Origin: Fasciola hepatica
Taxonomy: Eukaryota > Platyhelminthes > Trematoda > Plagiorchiida > Fasciolidae
DNA: 64,000 nt
Assembly: GCA_948099385.1 (NCBI GenBank)
Contig: CANUEZ040000029.1
Coordinates: 961,501-1,025,500, forward strand
Direction of reading: 5' to 3'
Shown here: positions 11,311-22,904 of the stretch, piece after piece
How positions within the stretch are numbered: the stretch's first letter is position 1
Layout: each line of letters opens with the position of its first letter
The notes under the pieces: generated by a model
Seen by the model: the letters and a program-made list of their open reading frames with translations, nothing else
Told to the model about the DNA's origin: nothing
The model's database searches: none
Program-made: the position numbers and the translations under genes

Positions 11311-11826
11311 ACAATCTGTCAACCGAACTGCGGAGAAGAGCAAGTAGCTAACCATTTTCTGAGGACGCTGCAGCATGAGCAGTGTTTACGAAGATTCTTA
11401 TGGATTATGTGGGAAGTGGCTTCCTAAGCGTTACTCAAATATTTTTTTCTTGTTGGCAACTCTAGTCTGTGCACCACCGAGTGCTACCTGTCGTACACCA
11501 GCAAGTTTGTTCTTTGGGAGTCGGTTACCGAACGATCGGTTAATAAGCCTTTTGGGTAGGAGTCCTCCAATCAAGGCTACCCAACACGTCTTAGTTAATC
11601 TTACCGCACTCGTGATACTTCTGTTGGGGGCTAGAGGCAATGGTCTTATTTATTGGCGTGCCACATTCCTGCACGTCACGTTGTTTTCTTTGAGATTTTT
11701 AGCCGTTTATGTCGGTGGTTCGCTGCATGGAAGAAAGCCCGCCACCCCATTTAACAACGCCTATAATCGTCCATGGTTGCTGGTTGCGAGCCGTTGGAAA
11801 ATAATTACCGGTTACCAACATGAAGC

Positions 11827-12358
11827 TAGGCCAAGACCGAAAGTAGTCGAAAAGAAGCCCGTATATGCGGAAACTGAAGTTATTCAACAAAGACTAACAG
11901 CAGTAGTCAGTAGAAAATTCTACGCTGCACAATTACAAATTAGTTTCGAGCCCAAACCGATCGTGTGTTTTCGACTGAAGGATAAAGTGCAAGATTCTGC
12001 AACCTCGTTTTGTGTGTATTCATTCACCCGTTCCTGTGGAACCAGGTACATTGGTAGCACGACTCGGCGCTTATACGAACGCGTTTGTGAACACCACCGG
12101 GCCTGGCTGAACACGGGAGCAATCAGGACAATTACGAGTGGTCTGTGCTAACACCCTGTTGAGTCAAACCACTCAGTGGTGGTGATAAACGCTTTTCGCA
12201 CCATTTACAAAGTCCGGGGAAGGCGATCAAGACTTGTCAAGTGTCGCATCTTAGCCACAGCCGAAGCCGTGATTATTCGTCTCTACAATCCTCCCCGGTG
12301 TGCTCAGAAACAATTTGTGCAAACACTTAAGCTTCCGTGGCCCACATCTTGGTCCTGA
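11827..12358 (+). pseudogene. PLE C GIY-YIG endonuclease domain
   Basis: The frame reads through FYAAQLQISFEPKPIVCFRL and then VYSFTRSCGTRYIGSTTRRL with ERVCEHHRAW. These are the V/IY, YIG, Arg and EH positions of the GIY-YIG nuclease fused to PLE reverse transcriptases. A TAA at about 12149-12151 interrupts the frame (TCA in PLE F), after which NHSVVVINAFRTIYKVRGRR and TAEAVIIRLYNPP continue to the natural stop at 12356-12358. Apart from that single nonsense change the domain is intact. The long open frame upstream of 11825 in the same phase has no PLE similarity and is probably flanking sequence. Confidence 0.85.
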
Positions 12359-12463
12359 ACACATGTGCAACCACTTGAACATTCCACACTGTGATCAATT
12401 TCACATGAACAGACGCACGTGCAGAGACAGATTTGGATTATCATCCTCCGTTCTTATTTTGCG

Positions 12464-12467
<4 letters not shown>

Positions 12468-12518
<51 letters not shown>
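12468..12518. repeat. (TA)n in PLE C 3' UTR
   Basis: About 51 bp of pure TA at the place where PLE F has only about 18 bp of imperfect TA, with identical flanks (gtttcata before, ttgttttgtattggtatgat after). This is microsatellite growth inside a transposon. Confidence 0.97.
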
Positions 12519-12521
<3 letters not shown>

Positions 12522-12599
12522 TTGTATTGGTATGATTACGAATAGCTGAAAACGAGCTTGTCCGCCACGTTGTTCGTTTTCTGTGTGTTCTGTGGGATG

Positions 12600-15500
12600 T
12601 TTCGTACAGCCACAGGAATTACCAATCTCCTATCCGAGATCAAGAGACTAGCTCGTTAGCACTCAGCTAAACTCTACCTGACGATCAAAAGACAGAGGAT
12701 TTTCGAGTTTAGCAATGTTAAAGTATTTGACCGACGCAATCCCGACAGGATTGGCCCGATTATGAAATTTTATGAAAGTGATAAAACGACAGACAGCGGA
12801 GACCACTGGCCTATGACGATCGTCTGACACATCGAGAAAGATCGTATTCCGGGAATTTGGGATATATGCAGTCGTAATGTGAATCCAACCATTGTATCTG
12901 ATTTGTTCGAGATCGAAGTTAGAAGTTTGAGTGGATGATAATGTGTCTTGGTCGACTTTGGGCGTCGGTGACAGAATTAGCTGGTGCAAGTGTGATGAAC
13001 GGTGGGCGACGAGATTGTGTACCCCTCAGAAGTGTCGCATGTCCACAGTCAAATGTGGGACCAAGTCTTAGCGACAGATCCCGCGTGGCGAGTATCGATA
13101 ATAATCAAGGATGCGATTCATTTGTCCGAAAGGGGCTAATTCTCAGTCGAAGTTTAACAAATGCACACATTAGCAATAATAAAAATAAATTATGAAGAGA
13201 AAAAGGTAATGACCGAATATGTGCGCCGTGCTCGTCAGTGAAGAACGAGGTTGAAAATGAACAATCATGATAAAGAGAGCCTCTCTATCAGTTGGTTTAC
13301 AATGTGTGCTTCAGCAGCCAGTGGTCAAGCTACATGTGAAGCAACCGAGTTTCAAGAAGTTGTGGTTCTGGAATATATCAAACAAAATTTGCTGCCTTCT
13401 GCGGATTGATAAACACTGCTGCCGATGAAGGGAGTTACGGATGAGTGAAGTGGGTGTGTCGTCAGAAAGTATGGATTTTTTCCCGCGAAATTATTTAGTT
13501 CAGAGTAGGATCTTACTGAAATTAGAAATTCAATACAGAAAGAACTTGACCACCATAAACTCTTCAGCAAGAAAATCAAAGAAAGTTACTGGAGGTGGGT
13601 GGTGGTATAATCTGTAACACAAAATACAAGAATGAACGAACTAAGATAATGATGTAGTTGGGAACAAGTAGAGACCTTAAATGAGTTGTGTTTTAGTATG
13701 TTACTTATGTACAGTCGGTCAAGGTGAACAATTTCCTTTCTGATATTCAGGCCTATCAGTTTACTGCAGACGTTTTGTGCGAACGATATGCTCTTTCTTT
13801 CACACTCTGCACTTTCTTTAGCAAATTTGTGTCAAAACGATCTGCACGCATCGTAACCTTCGTTTGTTATGTGCAGACAACTCATGGCCAAAAAAGTCCA
13901 AATTGAAAGAGACCGCCATACCTTCTAATAAATGAATACTGATTGCTTCGTGCTACCGTAAATGAAATTTTCAGAATGAGAGCTAGTCTTTGGTGACCGC
14001 TTTTAATAAAAATTTCAGAGCGAAATTTTACAGTGCAGTGGTCGAAGTTTCCCTTGCGGGCAAGGCTAACGGCATGAAAGAAAGATGTTTCACTCACGGA
14101 GAAGCACTCCAAATCAGAACTATCTCTGTTCAGAAAGTTAGCAATTCTATGAAGGGACAGTAGACTGTGGAAAATCAAATCAGAGCTGGTAAAGTCACCA
14201 CCAAATCACACCCAATCACTCATGTATATCCAGGAATTCCCATTCGATCCAAAAGTGCATCTGTGTTGACTGAAAGTGTGCCCTTTATTTGTACCCCTAC
14301 AGTGAAGTTATCCGTCCCGTCACGATTCGGTGCCAAAGTATGTTCTCTGGCAAAAAGATTGTCGAATTTAACCAATGTTCTTCATTCTTCCATTTGTGCT
14401 CATACTTGTTTACTTTGCGTACAATAGTTGTGGCTAAATCGACATGTTACTGATTCACTCCTGTCGACAAATGGCTAAAAACTGTACCGGCAGGACAGGA
14501 TTTCGATCGGCAATAAGGCTAGAGGCGGGGTGGGTCGCACGTCAAATCTCACCTGATATAGTAAGTTTGGAGTCATTTAGGCATACTCAGGGAACCGTAT
14601 TGATCGCTTAGTCATTCAGTGACATTGTAGTTTGTCTCGCCAAAGAAGCAGCTTCAGAACAAAAAAGTATACGTAGCTCCAGTTTGCACACAGTACACTT
14701 TCATCTTTCCATGACACTTTTGTTATTATTCCTGTTTTTTTAGATGACAATTTGCGCACCACCAAAAACCATTTCGATCAAGCATCAACCCAACTTCTTG
14801 CTGCGCTTGATCTAACGGATATTTGTGTTTCTCCAACCACAAGATTACTATAAATCATCCTGAATTATTCTCCCTTAAATCGTGTATACCTGTCCCAACC
14901 TCTGAGCATTGTCTGATTTTAACAAGGCCAAAGATATGCTCACCATCTGCTTTTCATACTATCAAGCAAATCAGACGAATAAAATCCAGCTCAGAAATGA
15001 TTCAAAGGATAGCATTCTTCTGCAAAAGTCCCCTTTCTTATGCATCATCTTAGATTCCCTTGTAATCGTTACTAAGTAGCGACGTCAAAGCTTTCGTGGA
15101 GACATTCAATCAAATTTTCAACACATGTTGCTCTCTAGAAATCATCGTCCTCTGTACCAGTTGAGTTACTTGTCATAATAAAATTATCAGAATGACAAAG
15201 AGAACATTTCTGCAAAGCCCTGGATTTCATTCGAAACGGAGATAAATTTGTGTTTCAATCAAGAAAGTAATTGAACGTACTGACAGGCTGTATGATAGTC
15301 AACTACCATGAAATCACAACGGTGAGAGACTTTTGTAGAGCATTCTGCTTTTGCGGAGAAAGAAAACCAAGCAGATGGATAGCACCGCGGGCTTTCATAG
15401 CTTCAAAAAAGTTTTCTTCCATCCATCGATCGACTTTTCAATTTCAACCATCCCGGAAGATTGTTTTTTCTGTCTCATTGAGTCTAGTGGGAAATTTTCT

Positions 15501-15700
15501 GCCCGCGAATCAGCTCATTTTATTGGCGTAAAACGCTGAATACATTAGGTTGTTTAACCATGTATTAAGTCGTTGTACGCAGTTCAGTGGTCAGAGTGGT
15601 GTGAGTGACCAAGCCCTGATACTCAAACAACGCTGACAGCATTCATCTCTCACTCAATTAATCTAAGCCATTGATTGGCTATACCGTCTTTTGCCATTCC
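12600..15700. other. No gene recognised
   Basis: Frames of 60 to 108 codons occur on both strands (for example 12663-12989 minus and 13882-14178 minus) with no recognised motif. The stretch from about 14.8 kb onward could be the decayed 5' part of the LINE that becomes recognisable at 15.8 kb. Confidence 0.45.
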
Positions 15701-15779
15701 GTCGTCTCAAGCCTCAGACACTTCATTGCACAGATTCCCACTACTAACATCACTTAGCTGTCTGCCAACGGTGAGTCAA

Positions 15780-17215
15780 CACATACCCTCACGGTGCGCA
15801 CTTAACCCCGTTCTCCACAGAAGAAATGTTTAAGCGCCTTCGAACATATGAAATTACCTCAGATACTGGTTGTGGTGGCTTTTGGTCTCCACGCTTCAGA
15901 CGCAACATTGTTGTTTTAACGATCATGTTTGCTTTTCTTCTAAGCAATTTCCTCTGGCCGTGTTCTATTCCCGACTGTTGAAGACCCGTCATTAATGTTC
16001 CGATACCCAGATCTCCTTATTCTAGTATCTTAGACAAACTCATTCGTACCATTGCCCCAAATTCATATGGTCTTGAACTTACTGAGTATGTTATTGTTGA
16101 ACGCTTCCGCCAACCCTTACAGCCTTTATATAAGCTGTATGTGCTCACTGTGGGTGATATCGTTCCCCTAAAATATCACACGACCAAATCTTTGAATGGA
16201 TAATCTATTTGCATACGATTTACCTTTCTATACTACTCATCTACATTTTATTCTATTCCAAGGTCTCCTCTCCTTCGTAGATCGGAAGCCTTTGACTGTG
16301 TCACATCTTTATTGACATGGTATTTTCATTGTTTATCTATGGAACTCAGTTCACATGACTGGATTCTAAAACACCTTAAACTTTGTTGAACAATTAAGGA
16401 GTGCACCTTGAGATTTCTTACCCCTTTTTGTATTATATTCAGGTTTAAGAGTCTTGCAAGCAATTCTCTGCTATATTTATTCAAGTATGCCCATGAAGTA
16501 GCTCTTTGTCAAGTTGTTTCTGATACCCAAGATCTCCATAACTTTTCCGGTTATCTGTCAAATACTCCCGATTACTCTGTTCGATCCGGTTTACCTTTGA
16601 TTTTGTCTAAACGTTTAAAATGCATATTTATTCTTTGTTAACCAGCTTATCCGTGTGATCCTTCTACGGTTTCTTTGGAACAACTTGCTAGAATATGTTC
16701 TGTGAAATTTCTAGGACTCACCATCGACGCGAAATCGAGGTGATCATTTCACAAGTTCAAACTGCATTAAAAGAAACTACGCAGGCTATTTTACCTAATA
16801 CGAGTGCTCAGATACGTGAACAGATTACTTTCTTCCTTTGGGGCAATCAATTTTTTCCTTTTTTCATTTACTACTTGTCGACCTACCGAAGGAAACATTT
16901 GAAATTGGTCTCCCAGTTTTGTCTTTTATCTGTCTGGTATCTGTCACACCACAAGGAACAAAACTGGCGCGAGCACCTGCAGAGCCTCTCAATCATTTCT
17001 CATATGTAATCGTTTTTTTGACCAGTCAAATCAATGAAGTGCTAAGGCAAAATATTTTTGACTGAAACGCGGACGTTCAACTACGGAAATATCTGACCGA
17101 ATTCAATTTTGCGTCGAAACAACCAGTGGGTGCACCTCTTCCCCATCAAACCCTCGAACAAATTTTTGCGCTTATCAGCGAAGGTTCTACAGTTCCTTGA
17201 TGTAAGTGAACTTTG
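15780..17215 (+). pseudogene. CR1-like LINE reverse transcriptase relic
   Basis: Pieces of a non-LTR reverse transcriptase can be followed along the plus strand in shifting frames. They are RRNIVVLTIMFAFLLSNFLW, then PVINVPIPRSPYSS near 15.99 kb, VIVERFRQPLQPLYK near 16.09 kb, RRSEAFDCV near 16.28 kb (normally DYSEAFDCV, motif A), KYAHEVALCQVV near 16.48 kb (normally KYADD, motif C), and ICSVKFLGLTIDAKSRWSFH near 16.69 kb. The motif C aspartates have become His-Glu, and there are several frame changes, so it is dead. The order and spacing fit CR1/Jockey-group ORF2. The endonuclease half was not recognised. It is followed by the inverted repeat at 17235-17556. Confidence 0.75.
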
Positions 17216-17234
17216 AGAGTATGAGTCATACTGG

Positions 17235-17556
17235 GACGGGAAGGTGTATCAATCGTATCTAACCGGCCAATCATAAGTGCTGACAATAATATGGACCCGG
17301 ACTACGCGCACTGGAAGAACGACAGAGTCAGACGATAGCAATAAGAACGCATTGTGTTAAATGTGGTTTGTGCTCACTCGGTTATATACAGAAATAGGCA
17401 TGCACTTATTGGCAGATAACCTCCTGATCAATCACAAGCAGACTTCGCTCTATCCACACGATCAAACAATTACGGTCGGGCCTCAACCGACTGACTGAAT
17501 ACTGGAACTGGAGCTTCAGCCCACTGGACCGCGTGTGGAGTCAGTCGAATCACTAC
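17235..17556 (-). repeat. Dispersed ~300-bp repeat, copy 2 (inverted)
   Basis: Reverse-complement partner of 11005-11310. The similarity stops abruptly near 17556, where a LINE-like coding scrap begins, and fades near 17235. Confidence 0.85.
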
Positions 17557-17700
17557 AGAGACGTGTTATCTGGAGTTATTACCACACAATACCACATTCG
17601 ACTCGACTGTTAGAATGTGAGAACACTCTTGAACGTCGGAAGCCAAGACACCACCTCAAGAAAGCTGCATGACGGCTGATTAAAAACTGTCCCACTGTCA
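17541..17700 (+). pseudogene. Possible LINE ORF2 C-terminal scrap
   Basis: A frame reads VESLQRRVIWSYYHTIPHST and LERRKPRHHLKKAA before a stop. This resembles the C-terminal tail of CR1-like ORF2 proteins (LExVQRRxTR ... LERRRLRGDL). It may be the end of the 15.8-17.2 kb element or a separate fragment; the repeat copy lies between them. Confidence 0.4.
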
Positions 17701-18215
17701 CTAGTGAGAAGTCTATTCTGCTTCCGAATAGTCTCGTTAATTAGTGCAAACCTAGTGAATGGATAAAATGCTAGCCCATATACCCCGTCTTTGCTTCCAG
17801 TATATTGGTCCGACTGGTGTGATCTACAAAGTTCCGAGGCTTAAACATTGCTCTCAGGATTCATTGCTCTACGCCACCAATCGGCTGTACTGTTACTCGA
17901 GATTCCATCGTCTCAAGCTTTTGGCTCGGTAGTGCTCCATTGCTCACTTCCAAACTGACTTCCTTGTCTGCAAACGATGAGTTTACACCTAATCTGACAA
18001 CTATCCCATCCAAAACACATGTCTCGCCCACGTTCGTCTGCCGTGCTTTAGCACCTGATGTATAAAGTTTCGCGGAGTAAATGACAGTTACCACCTTCAC
18101 CACAGCAGACTTATGGATTACTCTGACCTACACGGCGTCACAATATCTGTCAACAGCAAGGTCAACAAGAAATTGCTCTCATGGTACCTGATATTTCCTT
18201 GGATAGATCAAGATT
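17700..18215. other. No gene recognised; possible LINE 5' sequence
   Basis: The minus-strand frame 17861-18103 is antisense to a plus frame that may be the decayed start of the RTE-like endonuclease that follows. Confidence 0.4.
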
Positions 18216-18219
18216 TTTT

Positions 18220-18770
18220 TCGTTTCGATGGTAGAAGCTGATGAAAAGGTACCGCACAAGTTCTGTGGCAGACTACAAGAGGTGATAAATGATATCCTGT
18301 AACCAGACATTCTCTTTGTTGTGCGGGACCGGACTGATGCCTCTTTGCAAGCCACTATATGTGGTTCGAGTACAGTGGCAATGGTAGTGGTTTTGGCAGC
18401 TTTGCGGACTCCAACAGTCTAACCCTCACCAAAACCCACTCTCCCTATCTTAGGAAACACCTGGTAACGTGGTGTTCTAATGACAGGCACATAGCACTTC
18501 AGATCGACTACATCCTGATATGATCATGCTGGTCATCTATTTAGGATAACCAATCCTATTGAGGTGTGGAGACTGATAAAATAAATGGCACTAACCCGCA
18601 TTTGTGCATGTCTCTGGACCATCCCATACAACTACCGCAGAAAATGTGACCCGGAGCGGATTACCGTGGCAGCTCTGGAATCACTGAGAAAGTGGCAAAC
18701 GGTCTCGGAAGCCACTGCCTTTCATCTATTCACCAGGTTCTCGGGTTAAGGAGGAGTTATCAGCAGAAAT
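18220..18770 (+). pseudogene. RTE-like LINE endonuclease relic
   Basis: The plus strand reads FCGRLQEVINDIL near 18.26 kb, matching the YxxLQxVIxxIPxxDIL region of RTE-type APE endonucleases. It then reads SGNGSGFGSFADSNSLTLTK and KHLVTWCSNDRHIALQIDYI near 18.45-18.52 kb. The latter corresponds to the conserved TWxSPDGxxxNQIDYIL block. The SDHxLV motif expected about 30 residues on is only recognisable as TNPAFV-like sequence, so the active site is lost. At least two frame changes and several stops are present. No reverse transcriptase follows. APE endonucleases nick target DNA for target-primed reverse transcription. Confidence 0.65.
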
Positions 18771-18779
18771 TCAATGAAC

Positions 18780-20480
18780 CTTGCAAAAAGCATCAATCCA
18801 ACAATGCACTTTAGACGAACTTTGCTTTAGACGATGACCGAAAGACTGGATCTCAGCGACTACCCTCCCGTTGTCCGTAATACTAGAGACTTCCAACCAA
18901 ATAAATACCCAGACTTTTCATGACATCCAATGGAATGCCACCCGTTCGGCTAGAAACGACCGCAACTACTAGTGGATGTAACTGCTATCAAGTAATCCCA
19001 AGTGTTGTTTAGTCTTTAGTATTCGTCGTATTATTACAAAATACAAACGTTAGCTCACGTCAGTTGATGACATTAAAAGTTGGATCAGTTTCACTGCATG
19101 CAACTGAATTTTACTTTCACAAATAGAAACAGTATTGTATTGCAAAGGTGCCCGTAGCCAAAACCGTTTTCTTGAAATCACATTGCGCAAGAGTTGTAAT
19201 CTAGTAAATAGCGCAGCTGATAAAGCCACAACTTATTCGCTTTGCGTTAAGTGTCTCAACACAGGCCAATTTCCCTCGGGTTCATCACCGTTATACACAG
19301 GCCTGTGGTTTCTTGGGCGAGGCTTCCATTTACTTTTTGCGTAATGTAATAAATGACATGTCCATTTATTAGGCTAGTCTCTTGCGCAAAAATATCTATG
19401 AAGTGCATGGCCTAATGATTTCATGAACTACTGAAATTGGAGCATAAATATTTATGTATAGAAAAAATTTGTCAAAGACTGCTCCTCAAATTTGGATCAG
19501 AGTTCCTCAGCGTCCGTCATCCAGCAAAAAAATCAAAATCGTCTTATGCTGTGGATTTGGAAACATCTGAATATATCATCGAAAGACGTCTGACTACTGA
19601 GGTTCCTTGGAATTGTTTCCGGTCTAGATTCTCCATTTTGTTACTTGATAAAACAATCTTAGCTTTGCAAACTGATAATCATTTTTAACCGGTCGTGAGT
19701 AAAATGTTATCATAAGGAGACGTTGGACTGATCCCGGTTCCGTTCCGGAGACATTGTAATTTGCATCAACATAATGGAAGAAAATCAAATATTATAGAAA
19801 CTGAAGTATGTTATGAATTGCTGTCGGGAAAATCAGTAGGATCTCTTCCGAGGTCATTTTCTATGATGCTTTCTACCCTTGGACTCGTTGCACTTATAAC
19901 TGCAGAATGGTCATTCAGTTCTCTTACTTCTCGCTCTTATTTGCTTTAAACTGTTTGCATGCCCATGCTGTGCAACCGTTGCATACATCTGACTGACGAT
20001 TAGGACCATAATCTAACGCGTATTCAAAGACGGCAATCTGATAGCCTACCGAAGTCATAGTTTAAAGGCGCACTATACGCTGTGGAGAATTTATGAAATA
20101 TTTAAATTGTTTTGTCGTACTAATGGTTCAAAACATTTCCATGATGTTGTTCCAAACTGTGAAAGCAGAGAAGCGTTGTTGGTTAGTTCAAACAGTGTCA
20201 TCGTTAATGGAGATCTTTTCCAACCGACCAAAATATTTCATGAGATTAGATTCTCCACTGTACTCTGCAGGTGAGGTGTCACAATAATAACGTGATTTCC
20301 GGATCTGCTCATACTTAAGTGCGAAGTTGTACTCTTTCATGGGGGATTTGTGAAAATACGTGTCATGTTTATCGTTATACTGAATTGGAGAGGGTGAAGC
20401 ATGGGCGAAGTGCGTCTTGGCACCTTGATAATGAGTAATTTAGAATACCTCGCATGAAATAAGTGTAAGTAATTGATGAT
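18780..20480. other. No gene recognised
   Basis: Short frames only (for example 19437-19688 plus and 20093-20287 plus). No splice-bounded exon or motif was found. Confidence 0.5.
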
Positions 20481-20484
20481 GTGT

Positions 20485-20486
<2 letters not shown>

Positions 20487-20540
<54 letters not shown>
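20487..20540. repeat. (TA)n microsatellite
   Basis: About 54 bp of TA with one TG interruption. It lies about 400 bp beyond the downstream end of the PLE D coding relic. Confidence 0.97.
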
Positions 20541-20936
20541 GCGGTTAATGTTGAAAAAGAAGAAAGGTTTGTGATTTTTCCTGAATTCTGAAATTAACAC
20601 TTGCAAATATTCAACCGTACGTGGTAACTGCCATCATATCCGAAAATCAAGAGCTGGCTTTTGTAATGTCCTATTCCGCATGGGATTTTAGGAATTGGAA
20701 TATATATTGTGGATGCCTACACGGCAATGCAGACTTTGCCCGAGACTTTGAGCCAGTGAACCCGACCCACTCGTTGTAACATTGAGTGAATGAGGATAAG
20801 AAAACTCATTGACTATTCCTTGAATTAAAAAATCAGGCTAATTCTTCATTATAAACGTCGTTTCAACAGACGATTCCTCCTTTCTACTGTGCTAGGATTT
20901 CCACGCACAAAGGACTGGCAACAACACAGGCAGTTT

Positions 20937-21464
20937 CTACAAACGGAACAGCGAAAGCAAAGAGAAGTACACTACGAATAGTATGTCGTGGACACAAACT
21001 GAAATGTTGTGGATAAATGGTATTAGGTTAGAGGGGAACTCACCGACTGGTTTCTTTGGACTGATAAGTTTTCCCAGTGAAACGAGTTTTCGTTCGGTCT
21101 GTTTGTTAACTACTGTTTCCACGTACGATTGGAATGATTGTTTTTCTTCCGGTACTAGTTTGTCAAACGCATGCTTCGATTTCGTAAGATCACGTTCCAA
21201 TTCACTCCTTCCGTTTTATACAGTATCTCACTCATTAACAGCATGTCGGCTTAGCGACACACGCGTGGTGTTAGTAAGGTTCCTTCTCAACACTGTCCAG
21301 TATTGTTTAGGATATTGTGATTTCATAATAAAACCGTCAATAAACTGAACTCGAACGTTTGCCACTGCCAATTTCGTATGGAACATTATGTAACCGTTAA
21401 GTTGGCGAAGTACGCCTGGGTCTTTGGCTTCCTTTAATTGCCCGAATAGTCCTACGGAGCACAT
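20937..21464 (-). pseudogene. Penelope-like N-terminal coding region (PLE D, downstream unit)
   Basis: On the minus strand one frame runs from 21464 to 20937 and is interrupted only by TGA at 21228-21230 and TAA nine to twelve bases later. Before the stops it reads FGQLKEAKDPGVLRQLNGYI and YPKQYWTVLRRN; after them, SELERDLTKSKHAFDKLVPE and LISPKKPVGEFPSN. These align with PLE F (YLKLYHTVLKRN, VLDELTPEEKE, INPSKPIGEFPTD). This is the helical N-terminal region that precedes the RT in PLE proteins. The first stop sits where PLE F has an AGA Arg codon, so it could have arisen from a CGA codon by CpG decay. The frame ends where the RT should begin, so this unit is cut off. Confidence 0.75.
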
Positions 21465-21477
21465 GGTGAAAAAAACA

Positions 21478-21865
21478 AGGTGGCGAACAAGCGCGTTTTC
21501 ACTGATTCGTAATCATGCCGTTAAATCACATTTTATGTGAAGAATGTTAGGTGAACAAAACAGAAATCAGGATGGGGTGATGAGTCAAAATTAAGTAGGG
21601 GAGTGGGGATCAAATATCACATGGGTGACCTAGATCCGTCGCCGGGTCGTGAGTGGGTGTCCGCGGTGTTATTAGTCGGATCAACGGATCTGCGGTTAGT
21701 TGGTGGGTAGGCTGTGGGCTAAGGAAGCCATAGCGCTGGCCCGAACTGTTTTTGGGTGCCCAACGGAGGATTGTATAGACGAATGCATACCGCATCCGCT
21801 GTAACTAGAACACGGCATTTCACCAGTCTTGATCGCTCTCTCCGAAAATTGTTCACTTGAAATAT
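21478..21865 (-). mobile_element. Penelope-like 3' fragment (PLE D, upstream unit)
   Basis: The minus strand reads RSRLVKCRVLVTADAVCIRL and YNPPLGTQKQF, the conserved C-terminus of the PLE endonuclease region. A 3' UTR and the end motif ggcgaacaagcgcgttttc at 21482-21500 follow. The UTR block around gacctagatccgtc is shared with PLE G at 47.8 kb, defining a subfamily distinct from C, E and F. The next PLE unit starts within about 15 bp, giving a head-to-tail junction. Confidence 0.8.
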
Positions 21866-21869
21866 GAAG

Positions 21870-22900
21870 ATATCTTTCTTGATGGCTTTATCCGCTACCG
21901 GGCTGAACGATCCTGGCCCCGTAGGAAACCCAAAGGAGGAGTTGTTAATTTCCCCAATGGCAATTACCGTAATTCCTTTCAAGTGCTACTCATGAACTCC
22001 AATTCTTACACTAATGCTTCCATGATCTCTTGCAATCGTGAGAAAATGAATCGATGTCGGTAGGTAGTTATTGCGAACACTAGTAATTCTCCCACATGAC
22101 TTGTTAGTGGTTTGGAGGATTTTCATGGAATTTTGAACTATGTTGATGGTCCTCTGTGCTTTGTCTTTGGCCATTTCAACCGCTGGCAGCTAGAATTCTT
22201 GATGCTGCTGGTTCAGAAAAACGATGTAAACTTCCCCATCAGGATTGATGCCTAACGTGATTTGTGCTTCAGAAACAACCCTGATCAGATTCTAGTCACA
22301 CGTAAATCTTATCTAGGGATGTCGGGTTTCCCCATAATATTGTCATATCCAACGATATGTAGCTCAAGCAACCACAGAGTCTCCACCCATTCTCGTGACT
22401 TGAAATGCAAAAGGCACCAATGTGATTCAGAAAACTTACGAAGAAATCAAATTCTAATCGAGCAGACTATCTTCAACCACATCATATCAGTTATTTGGAT
22501 CACTGATACCATTTAGGTCACCCACTGGAGATAATATTTACCCGTAGTGACCGATTTTCTTCATCTGAAAAAATCACGCCATAGGAAAGAAAGTGCTTAC
22601 AAAAGTGAGAGGACTTTCGCACAGTGAAATTCCTTTCTTAGCCAATGAACTTAGAAATCCGCAAGCCTAATGGCGTATAAAGTCGTATGCTCCCAGCCAA
22701 CAATAATTGCCGAAAACCTCGGATGTCCATCAAACATTCGAGTGGTATCTCCACGAACCACTCACCATAAAACGTTGACGTCGAAGGTCTACACTGCGAA
22801 TTTGATAAGCAATTGCGTCATTTGTTGATCTATTGTACCAACTTCTTATCTTGTCACAACTTTACCAGCTTCATTTTCCACAATATAACCCCTTAGGATG
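21870..22900. other. No gene recognised
   Basis: Short frames without motifs occur on both strands. Confidence 0.5.
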
Positions 22901-22904
22901 TTTA

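Larger units (their letters stand above)
11825..12570 (+). mobile_element. Penelope-like element copy C, 3' part
   Basis: This copy is 5'-truncated and starts just before the RT-endonuclease linker, at about the residue aligned with 30.87 kb of PLE F. It holds the linker, the GIY-YIG domain, the 3' UTR, an expanded TA tract and the terminal motif gaaaacgagcttgtccgcc. Nucleotide similarity to PLE F is very high: I count fewer than ten differences over about 480 bp by eye. Confidence 0.85.

Noticed and set aside
11375..11824. Upstream extension of the 258-codon frame ending in PLE C
   Set aside because: Only the part after 11825 matches PLE; the earlier part has no similarity to copies D or F and seems to be flanking sequence fused by chance phase.
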